Translations under genes and position numbers: made by a program | Origin: JAUMBM01 sp964441755 | Lineage (GTDB): Bacteria; Bacteroidota; Bacteroidia; Chitinophagales; Saprospiraceae | DNA length: 64,000 nt | Assembly (NCBI GenBank): GCA_964441755.1 | Contig: CAYTVG010000001.1 | Location: forward strand, 557,365 to 621,364 | Reading direction: 5' to 3' | Shown: positions 32,515 through 39,061 of the stretch, piece by piece | How positions within the stretch are numbered: position 1 is the first letter of the stretch | Layout: the number at the start of each line of letters is the position of its first letter | Notes under the pieces: model-generated | The model's database searches: none | What the model saw: only the letters and a program-made list of their open reading frames with translations | Told to the model about the DNA's origin: nothing

Positions 32515-33096
32515 TCAGTAGAGCCTGCGCTGCCCGCGCTGTACCAGGCCCTCAATAGCCTCATAGATTCGGTCCGGCTTGTGCGGGCGCCAGTTGATGT
32601 TGTTAAAAATCTTGCCAAAGTGCAGGTAGTGCTGCAGTCGGGTGCTCTGCATCTCTTCGACCACATGGGCGAAGGTATTCAGGCAGACAATCCAGCCGTC
32701 ATCGTCCTTGATGTCATCATACCACTCCTCGTAGTAGGAATCGTCATCGCCATGGAAATTCAGGACTTGCTCGCACAGGAGTATGTAGCGCACGATACCC
32801 TGTGAAATGAGCGGATCGGCAATGTAGCGCTTAAGGTACATGACATCGTTGTAGAGACAATCGTTCCACTCTCCGATCAGTTCGAGTATGGCATAGCCCT
32901 GGCTGTAGTCAACGAAAAGCAATTTGGCGTACAGGGTGTTGGATCCAAAACTATCCCATTGCGGGTGGATGTAATAGTTATATATCTTGTGCGTATACTG
33001 GGTCAGACTGTTGCGCGCGCCATAAAAGGGCGACCGGCGGTCTTCGGCGGCTATGTATTCATCGCGCCAGAGGGTGAATGGTTCGATGTCGTGCAT
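32515..33096 (-). CDS. Conserved-looking hypothetical cytoplasmic protein
   Basis: A 193-residue acidic protein rich in Tyr, Trp and Asp, without signal peptide or membrane segments. Examples are YTHKIYNYYIHPQWDSFGS, LYAKLLFVDYSQGYAILEL and the very acidic NFHGDDDSYYEEWYDDIKDD. The even hydrophobic pattern and clean frame support a real gene, but I recognise no family. The ATG at 33096 is chosen over an upstream TTG. It is divergent from the NadR-like kinase gene, with three hairpins in the intergenic space. Confidence 0.75.
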   Translation of the reverse strand: MHDIEPFTLWRDEYIAAEDRRSPFYGARNSLTQYTHKIYNYYIHPQWDSFGSNTLYAKLLFVDYSQGYAILELIGEWNDCLYNDVMYLKRYIADPLISQGIVRYILLCEQVLNFHGDDDSYYEEWYDDIKDDDGWIVCLNTFAHVVEEMQSTRLQHYLHFGKIFNNINWRPHKPDRIYEAIEGLVQRGQRRLY

Positions 33097-33154
33097 GGGA
33101 TGCGATTCCTGTAAATGATTAATGTGTTGGTAAATAGTCTTATATGCAGCCAAA

Positions 33155-33227
33155 GCCTGCTTGGTTTTTTGTAAAAAATCAAACAGGCTGCCTGGCGCCG
33201 GGCTTGTTTCGCCGCTGCGGGCGGCGA
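33155..33227. repeat. Three hairpins between divergent genes
   Basis: Stem 1 (33155-33188) is a relative of the TTTGATTTTTT palindrome family with two changed positions. It is followed by GCCTGGCGCCGGGC (near-perfect palindrome) and CGCCGC-TGCGG-GCGGCG. Because the flanking genes diverge, a terminator role is unlikely. Confidence 0.75.
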
Positions 33228-33263
33228 ATATTTAGCGGACAAGCTCACCTCAGGCCGGCTCAT

Positions 33264-33291
33264 TTTGCTACAACAAAGGTCTTTATCTTTG
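33264..33291 (+). promoter_or_regulatory. Probable promoter of the NadR-like gene
   Basis: TATCTTTG at 33284-33291 fits the -7 consensus exactly; TTTG at 33264-33267 is 16 nt upstream, shorter than the usual 19-21. The ATG follows 17 nt after the -7 box. Confidence 0.5.
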
Positions 33292-33307
33292 TGTTTGTAA
33301 AAGAGGG

Positions 33308-33829
33308 ATGAAAAAAATATTGATTACAGGTCCGGAGTCCAGCGGTAAGAGCGCACTTTGTCAACAGTTGGCAGCTTCTGTGCCGGCTGCGGACTGGATA
33401 CCCGAGTATGCGCGTGCTTATCTCGAGGCCATCGACAGGCCCTATGTACAGGAGGATCTGCTGCTGATTGCCCGTGGGCAGTGCCAAAGTGAGGATGCCT
33501 ACCCGCACAGTCATACGCGCTGGCTGTTCTGCGATACGGGTCCCGAAGTTGTCTATGTATGGAGTCTGGTCAAGTACGGGCAGGTAGACCCGTGGATAGA
33601 GGAGGCAGTTCGCTGCCGCAGCTATGATTTTTGCCTGTTGTGCTATCCCGACCTTGCGTGGGAGGAGGATCCCCTGCGGGAGGCGCCCTCGCCGGCGGAG
33701 CGGCTGCAGCTTTTTCAGCAGTACGAATCGCTGCTGCGGCGCCTGCAGCGCCCCTTTGCGGTTGTCAGGGAGGCAGGGGCGGAGCGCGTGCGCAATGCCC
33801 TGCAGGCATTGCGCACGCATACTGCTTGA
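33308..33829 (+). CDS. AAA_28 ATPase, NadR C-terminal (ribosylnicotinamide kinase)-like
   Basis: A 173-residue P-loop protein. The Walker A motif ITGPESSGKSALC is at residues 5-17, then WIPEYARAYLEAIDRPYVQED near 30 and FCDTGPEVVYVWSLVKYG near 73 with the Asp of a Walker B-type element; YDFCLLCYPDLAWEEDPLRE near 108 is typical of the NadR kinase domain. In NadR this domain phosphorylates nicotinamide riboside to NMN for NAD salvage. The adenylyltransferase and DNA-binding parts of full NadR are absent. The last codons lie within a 14-bp-stem hairpin, and two more palindromes follow. Confidence 0.82.
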   Translation: MKKILITGPESSGKSALCQQLAASVPAADWIPEYARAYLEAIDRPYVQEDLLLIARGQCQSEDAYPHSHTRWLFCDTGPEVVYVWSLVKYGQVDPWIEEAVRCRSYDFCLLCYPDLAWEEDPLREAPSPAERLQLFQQYESLLRRLQRPFAVVREAGAERVRNALQALRTHTA

Positions 33830-33887
33830 TTTTTTGGCCAAAAAATCAACCACCACCTGTTTCGCAGGTTGCCGGGCGGCAACCTGC
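33786..33887. repeat. Three palindromes overlapping the 3' end of the NadR-like gene
   Basis: Hairpin 1 (33786-33818) has a 14-bp perfect stem and lies inside the coding end. Palindrome 2 (33826-33849) is 24 nt, perfect, with the core TTGATTTTTTGGCC. Hairpin 3 (33864-33887) has a 10-bp stem with loop GGGC. The middle one belongs to the TTTGATTTTTT family. Confidence 0.8.
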
Positions 33888-34008
33888 AACTTTTACAGTA
33901 TAAAATTGTCCTGATAAGTATAAGCAGAAATGCAGCATATACGTATTTTCATACCGCCAAATCAGGCGGCCACAGCCCAACACCTGTCTAAATGTCGATC
34001 AGAAAGTT

Positions 34009-34455
34009 ATGGAAGCGCAGATACTAGCATTGTTACAAGAAAAAAAACTCCGCAACACGCCTGCAAGGCGTACTTTGCTGGAGATTTTTCTCAACCACCC
34101 CTACGCACTCTCGCAGGGGGAGCTGGAAGACTGCGTGCACGAATCTTTCGACAGGGTCACCATTTACAGGACCCTCAAAACCTTTGAAGAAGCCGGCCTT
34201 ATCCACGAAGTGCTTGACAACCAGAGTCGGGTAAAGTACAGCTTGTGCGCTGAGGGCTGTTCTGACCATGATCACCACGACAACCACCTGCATTTTAAGT
34301 GTGATACCTGTGATCACACCTATTGCCTGCCCGAGACGGCGGCTCCCGCCATCCGTATTCCGGGCAATTATCAGGCGCGGCAGGTTCAGGTACTGATTAC
34401 CGGCTTATGCGAACGCTGTACCGAAGACCTATCGCCTCACCGTATAGCTGATTAA
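34009..34455 (+). CDS. Fur family transcriptional regulator
   Basis: A 148-residue metal-sensing repressor. The winged-helix part has NTPARRTLLEIFLNHPYALS near residue 17 and the recognition region DRVTIYRTLKTFEEAGLIHE near 48. The metal-binding part is His-rich (DHDHHDNHLHFKCDTCDHTY, residues about 84-103), with the structural Cys pairs CDTC and CERC. The arrangement would fit Fur, Zur or PerR; the specificity cannot be decided here. The coding end (residues about 140-148, PHRIAD) lies inside the first copy of a 94-bp tandem repeat that derives from the neighbouring gene, so the C-terminus is probably not ancestral. Confidence 0.9.
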   Translation: MEAQILALLQEKKLRNTPARRTLLEIFLNHPYALSQGELEDCVHESFDRVTIYRTLKTFEEAGLIHEVLDNQSRVKYSLCAEGCSDHDHHDNHLHFKCDTCDHTYCLPETAAPAIRIPGNYQARQVQVLITGLCERCTEDLSPHRIAD

Positions 34456-34706
34456 CAATTCATTATTAGCCCTGATGATCAGCGAATACAGTCTGCCGGG
34501 GGCTCTGCTGAGGTCCGGCGACCTATCGCCTCACCGTATAGCTGATTAGCAATTCATTATTAGCCTTGATGATCAGCGAATACAGTCTGCCGGGGCTCTG
34601 CTGAGGTCCGGCGACCTATCGCCTCACCGTATAGCTGATTAACAATTCATTATTAGCCTTGATGATCAGCGAATACAGTCCGCCGGGGGCTCTGCTGAGG
34701 TCCAGC
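34427..34706. repeat. 94/93-bp tandem triplication of a gene 3' end
   Basis: Copies begin at 34427, 34521 and 34614 and are nearly identical; one copy is 93 bp because a G run lost a base. The third copy is the genuine 3' end of the phosphatase gene (minus strand, stop at 34616). The other two are extra copies that still read LYSLIIKANNELLISYTVRR on the minus strand. The first copy overlaps the last 29 bases of fur. Confidence 0.92.
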
Positions 34707-36532
34707 GACTTATCATAGTTGCCGGGAGCCTGATCAGCATAGCTGAGCCTGGCTACCTCGCGCATATCAGCGCCGATAAGCACTATGTCCACATCGGCAG
34801 GCAGGTTGAGGGTATACTTTACATTGACGCGCCCACTGGCATCGGCCTGCAGGACAGCGGGGGGAGGCGATGGCTGCCGCAGTGCCAGCGGCGCATCTGA
34901 CAGGTCTTCGCCCTGACAGTCGTAGGGCTGGTCTTCCGCCTGCGGCTGCCGACACACGATGCGGTAGCGCAGAGAAGCCGGCGCCCAATGCCGGGCGATG
35001 CCGGGATCTACGAAATTATAGTGATGGCTGCCTGACCCTTTGCCGGGTACAACCGCCAGTGTTTCAAAGTACTGACCAGCGTCGGTTGACCGCTGTACAG
35101 CAAACGACGCCGCTTCAGCCTCTTCCTGGGTACTCCAGGCAACCGACATATCTGCACCCAGCGCCATGACGCTGGCTTCGCGCAGCAGCATACGCCTTTG
35201 CACAAACGGTGCCGGAGGCCGCATCCCCGCATGGCTGTTGAAAAGGGTTATTACATCACCATTGTCAGGCTGCCAGACAACCAGCCCTGAGGGTGCGCGG
35301 AAAGGATCGGCATGATCCACCTCACTGACCCTGCTCGAGCCATCGGTTTTGATCGTACGCACCTCAACGCCGTATTCATCAACAAAGATCCAGAAAAATG
35401 CATTGAAAGAAGCACTGTTGCGCGTCCACGCTTTGTCATCATCATTGGCACGCAAAGGCGCGCCCCAGGTGCCTTCCCCCAGGTAGACCGTACCCCTGAG
35501 GTCGTCGCGAATAAAACCCTGATCGCTGCCCGGCTCGCGGCTCGGGCGCACTGGCCAGGTAGCTTTTACCACATGCGCATCAGACTCTATAGCCAGCTGG
35601 ACCTCGTACTTGTGAAAAAGCGTTGACCAATGCAGCATCTGATCTTCCATATCGTACTTGCGGGAAGTATGGGGGCGGGTAGAAAGGTGGTACTGGGCAA
35701 ATTTCCATGTGACCTGCCCCTGCTCGCGCAGATCCCGGTCGAGCCAGGCATGCTGCTCCCCGCCCGGCGGGATCATACTGTTGAGGGTGTATACCCGCAG
35801 CAAACTGCCACCCAGGGTAAGGGCGTAGTAAACCATAGGGCTGGGAACATCGAAGAGGTTGACCAGCACCTGATTGGACTGTTCATGGTTGCCCCGGGCA
35901 ACGATGACCGGAAAAATCCTGCCGTCGCTGCCAATGGTCAGCTGCCAGTCGTCAAACCAGGTAATCCATTCGGCATCACTATCCTCATTGGTCATGTCGC
36001 CATTAAACAACACCACATGCGGCCGCAGCTTGCCCACCATGCGGTTGGCATCCTGACAAGCTTCGCGGTGATTGCGGGAATCTCCACCGGCGATGATGCT
36101 GAGCCGAAGACCGGGATCATCCGGGGCAGTCCTGAACGACATAGGGCGGCTGGGGCCGTCTGAGTCAACAATGACAAAATAGTAGACCGTATTGGGCTGC
36201 AGCCCCTGCAGCCGTGCAAAGTGGTTGTTCATGCCGGAGGCAAACACAACCCTATCGGCAGGCCGACGCTGCCGGTAAGCCTGCAGTTGCAGCCCGTGAT
36301 TGACGAGGTCGTAGAGCACGACCGGATTGCTGCCCGACAGTTGATCCCAGCCAATCACCATGGTCGTCGAAGGGTTGTCGCGCCAGGTGGCGCGATACCT
36401 GGCCGTGCGCGCCATGCTTTCCTGTGCGAAAAAGCACAGCAAGGCAGCAATGATGTATACAGCCTTGCGCGCTGGCCTTGCGGCACAGTAGCTGATGCTG
36501 TTCTTAACAATAACAGAAATTTGGTGCGACAT
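34616..36532 (-). CDS. Secreted purple-acid-phosphatase-like metallophosphoesterase with T9SS-type end
   Basis: A 638-residue protein. The signal peptide is KAVYIIAALLCFFAQESMA, ending near residue 40. Residues 45-130 are an Fn3-like domain of purple acid phosphatases (YRATWRDNPSTTMVIGWDQL). The metallophosphatase core has AGGDSRNH near 150, LFNGDMTNEDSD near 172, IVARGNHEQS near 207, FAQYHLSTRPH near 268 and AIESDAHVV near 303, which supply the two-metal ligands. The C-terminal 70 residues resemble a T9SS sorting domain (LRDGADMREVARL-like, ending LISYTVRR). It would release phosphate from organic esters outside the cell. Its last 90 bp occur in three tandem copies. Confidence 0.87.
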   Translation of the reverse strand: MSHQISVIVKNSISYCAARPARKAVYIIAALLCFFAQESMARTARYRATWRDNPSTTMVIGWDQLSGSNPVVLYDLVNHGLQLQAYRQRRPADRVVFASGMNNHFARLQGLQPNTVYYFVIVDSDGPSRPMSFRTAPDDPGLRLSIIAGGDSRNHREACQDANRMVGKLRPHVVLFNGDMTNEDSDAEWITWFDDWQLTIGSDGRIFPVIVARGNHEQSNQVLVNLFDVPSPMVYYALTLGGSLLRVYTLNSMIPPGGEQHAWLDRDLREQGQVTWKFAQYHLSTRPHTSRKYDMEDQMLHWSTLFHKYEVQLAIESDAHVVKATWPVRPSREPGSDQGFIRDDLRGTVYLGEGTWGAPLRANDDDKAWTRNSASFNAFFWIFVDEYGVEVRTIKTDGSSRVSEVDHADPFRAPSGLVVWQPDNGDVITLFNSHAGMRPPAPFVQRRMLLREASVMALGADMSVAWSTQEEAEAASFAVQRSTDAGQYFETLAVVPGKGSGSHHYNFVDPGIARHWAPASLRYRIVCRQPQAEDQPYDCQGEDLSDAPLALRQPSPPPAVLQADASGRVNVKYTLNLPADVDIVLIGADMREVARLSYADQAPGNYDKSLDLSRAPGGLYSLIIKANNELLISYTVRR

Positions 36533-36747
36533 GCTTAAAGTGTGCTGGCTTTTGACAACAGGCCTGATCCTGGCTGCCGGGCGGGCCCGTGACAGCCGTT
36601 GTACAGTATATAAACAACTTAGTTGCGGCAATAGTATGCACGTTATCTGCAAACCTATTGATATTTTTTTATACGACCAAGTGCTTGCACCTGCCCGGGA
36701 AATTCCACTCCTTCCCTACAGCCTTCGGCTGCCGCAGGGGAGTAAAT

Positions 36748-36770
36748 AGTTACAAAAAAACGTAACTTTG
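36748..36770 (+). promoter_or_regulatory. -7 box overlapped by a small inverted repeat
   Basis: TAACTTTG (36763-36770) is an exact TAnnTTTG box. AGTTAC (36748-36753) and GTAACT (36762-36767) form an inverted repeat that covers its left half, so a repressor could block it. It precedes the lipoprotein-tsaE-ald genes. Confidence 0.5.
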
Positions 36771-36815
36771 TCTTTGGATGAAAGGCATCCGCAGAGCTTT
36801 GTACACCAAAGAAAG

Positions 36816-37274
36816 ATGATTATGTTCAAGCAATTGTTTTTACTGCCGGCTGTTGTCGTACTCCTGGCGGGCTTGTCGGCCTGTAGTGGCAACGACAAAA
36901 CCAAGGAGACTGCTGAAGAACCACAGCCGTCAGCGCCTATGCAGGGGATTACTGTAGCCCTGGACTGTATGACCATAGGGGGCGAAAATGAAGATTTTCC
37001 CCAGCGGCAGGTATCGTTGCGGCTGGGTACGGCCTCTACAGTCCTCGATACCATTGCTGCCTGCCAGCTCATTGAGCGCCAGGACTATGCCCGCTACGGT
37101 ATTCCGGCAGAAGCAGTTGCTGCCTGTGGTGGCTGGTGGGCCGGCAGCGGTGATTATTTCTACGCGGTCATTGACAAAGGCGATGAGATCGTAGTTATGC
37201 GGGCTATGGAAGATGAGGCGAATCCGGCAGGCAGATACAACTATGAAGAGGTAAGCCGCAAAAAAATCCAGTAA
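36816..37274 (+). CDS. Small lipoprotein upstream of tsaE
   Basis: A 152-residue lipoprotein. The signal peptide (MIMFKQLFLLPAVVVLLAG) ends in the lipobox LSAC near residue 23. The mature part starts with an acidic linker and has CMTIGGENEDFPQRQVSLRL, VAACGGWWAGSGDYFYAVID and YNYEEVSRKKIQ; two Cys may pair. I recognise no family. Its stop overlaps the tsaE start by one base (TAATG), so it is coupled to tsaE. The ATG at 36816 or 36822 would both give the signal peptide. Confidence 0.75.
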   Translation: MIMFKQLFLLPAVVVLLAGLSACSGNDKTKETAEEPQPSAPMQGITVALDCMTIGGENEDFPQRQVSLRLGTASTVLDTIAACQLIERQDYARYGIPAEAVAACGGWWAGSGDYFYAVIDKGDEIVVMRAMEDEANPAGRYNYEEVSRKKIQ

Positions 37275-37690
37275 TGCCGGACGTACGGGTGTGTGATCCG
37301 GCGGCTGTACCGGCTGCTGCTGCTGCCATGCTCGACTGGGCGTGTGGTCGCCGTTTGTGGGCATTCACAGGGCCTTTGGGAGCGGGCAAGACTACACTCA
37401 TACAGTCGCTCTGTAAAGCATTGGGTGTTGCAGAGCCCGTCAGCAGCCCTACGTTTGCGCTTGTAAATGCGTACGAGGCTGCCGGCGGAGAGGTGGTTTA
37501 CCACCTCGATTTGTATCGGCTGGACAGTCTGGACGAGGCGCTCGCCATGGGCATTGAGGAGTACCTCGACAGTGGTCACTACTGCCTGATTGAGTGGCCG
37601 GCCATCATTGAACCGCTGCTGCCCGAGGAGGCAGTACAGGTGATTATTGAACCTATGGCCGATAGCTGCCGGCTAATATCGTATATGTAG
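37274..37690 (+). CDS. tsaE: tRNA threonylcarbamoyladenosine biosynthesis ATPase TsaE
   Basis: A 138-residue P-loop ATPase. It has LWAFTGPLGAGKTTLIQSLC near residue 30 (Walker A), SSPTFALVNAYE near 57, VVYHLDLYRLDSLDEALAMG near 75 and CLIEWPAIIEPLLPE near 98, the standard TsaE order. TsaE works with TsaB and TsaD to make the t6A modification at position 37 of ANN-decoding tRNAs. Those partners are not in this window. It is translationally coupled to the upstream lipoprotein gene and ends 4 bp before the ald start. Confidence 0.94.
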   Translation: MPDVRVCDPAAVPAAAAAMLDWACGRRLWAFTGPLGAGKTTLIQSLCKALGVAEPVSSPTFALVNAYEAAGGEVVYHLDLYRLDSLDEALAMGIEEYLDSGHYCLIEWPAIIEPLLPEEAVQVIIEPMADSCRLISYM

Positions 37691-37694
37691 CGCT

Positions 37695-38924
37695 ATGAGT
37701 GATAAGCAGAAAAAAATACCCGTTCCCCCGGAGTTTACCAGCGGGCATCTTCAGACGCAGCCCGAGGTGCTGTTGGCGCCCAGCCGCAGCAGCCAGCTTT
37801 TTATCGGTATCCCCCGGGAGCGTACGCTGCAGGAGAATCGCGTTGCATTGGTGCCGGCTTCCGTAGCGAACCTGGTCCACAATGGGCATCGCATTATTGT
37901 CGAAACGGGCGCCGGCCAGCGGGCTAAGTTTTCGGACCACGATTATGCTGAAGCAGGCGCCGAAATCGTGGGCGATCCTGAGCAGGTATACAAAGCAGAC
38001 CTGATCATCAAGGTGGCACCGCCTACCATCGAAGAAATTCGCTGGATGCGGCCTAATCAGGTGCTGATATCACCGCTGCACCTGCCCATCATCAGCGCTG
38101 AGTACATCCACCGGTTGCGGGAAAAGCGTGTCATCGCACTCGCTATGGAATACATCAAAGATGATTCGGGGACTTTCCCGGTCGTGCGGTGTATGAGTGA
38201 GATGGCGGGCATCAATGCGATGTTGACGGCTGCCGAACTGCTCTCCATCACCGGCGGGGGCAACGGGGTGCTGCTGGGTGGTATCTCGGGGGTGCCCAGT
38301 GCTAAGGTAGTCATTTTGGGGGCGGGCATTGTTGCCGAATATGCTACCCGCACAGCACTCGGCCTGGGGGCCGAAGTGCGCATTTTTGATGATAATATCT
38401 ACAAGCTCAAGCGACTGCAAAACCAGGTTGGCCGGCCGCTGTTTACCAGCTCTCTCAATCCGATCTATCTCGAGCGGGAGCTGGTAACTGCGGAGGTGGC
38501 CATAGGGGCGGTTCATTCGGGTACAGGCCGCGCACCGGTTGTGGTGAGCGAGGAGATGGTTGCCCGCATGCGGCCGGGCTCGATAATCATTGACGTCAGC
38601 ATTGACCAGGGCGGTTGTTTCGCTACTTCAGCAGTCACTTCTTTTGACAGCCCCACCTTCAGCAAGTACGGCGTTACGCACTACTGCGTACCCAATATGG
38701 CCTCCCGCGTATCCAAGACAGCTTCTATTGCTGTGAGCAATATATTGACGCCCATGTTGTTGCAGTCAGGCAATACCGGCAGCATCGAAAAGCTGCTCGC
38801 TACGCACAAAGGCCTGCGGCATGGGGTGTATCTTTACAAGGGCAGCCTGACCAACGATTACCTGGGGCAGTTGTTTGATATTAAGTCGACAGATCTGGAT
38901 CTGTTGATGATGTCCAGCCTGTAA
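37695..38924 (+). CDS. ald: Alanine dehydrogenase
   Basis: A 409-residue enzyme of the AlaDH/PNT family that interconverts L-alanine with pyruvate and ammonia using NAD. The substrate domain has GIPRERTLQENRVALVP near residue 38 and LIIKVAPP near 100; the NAD-binding motif is VVILGAGIVAEYATRTALGL near 205. Residues HYCVPNMASRVSKTAS near 325 contain the conserved Asn and Arg of the active site. It is longer at the N-terminus than typical Ald (about 370) by a 30-residue Gln/Pro extension, as in several Bacteroidota. It is the last gene of the lipoprotein-tsaE-ald unit and is followed by a hairpin. Confidence 0.9.
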   Translation: MSDKQKKIPVPPEFTSGHLQTQPEVLLAPSRSSQLFIGIPRERTLQENRVALVPASVANLVHNGHRIIVETGAGQRAKFSDHDYAEAGAEIVGDPEQVYKADLIIKVAPPTIEEIRWMRPNQVLISPLHLPIISAEYIHRLREKRVIALAMEYIKDDSGTFPVVRCMSEMAGINAMLTAAELLSITGGGNGVLLGGISGVPSAKVVILGAGIVAEYATRTALGLGAEVRIFDDNIYKLKRLQNQVGRPLFTSSLNPIYLERELVTAEVAIGAVHSGTGRAPVVVSEEMVARMRPGSIIIDVSIDQGGCFATSAVTSFDSPTFSKYGVTHYCVPNMASRVSKTASIAVSNILTPMLLQSGNTGSIEKLLATHKGLRHGVYLYKGSLTNDYLGQLFDIKSTDLDLLMMSSL

Positions 38925-38946
38925 ATTTTTGGGCGGGCATTGGGTT

Positions 38947-38967
38947 TTTTTTGCCGGTGGCAAAAAA
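38947..38967 (+). terminator. Hairpin after ald
   Basis: Stem TTTTTTGCC / GGCAAAAAA with loop GGT, in which the T run is part of the stem. This lies 20 bp after the ald stop. Confidence 0.6.
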
Positions 38968-39061
38968 CGCCTGATGTATTCTCAGGCTGTTGAGGGGGCT
39001 TGCATGCCTGCCTGTGCCCGCGGCACGGGCAGTAACCGATATTTTACACAAATGAAGAACA

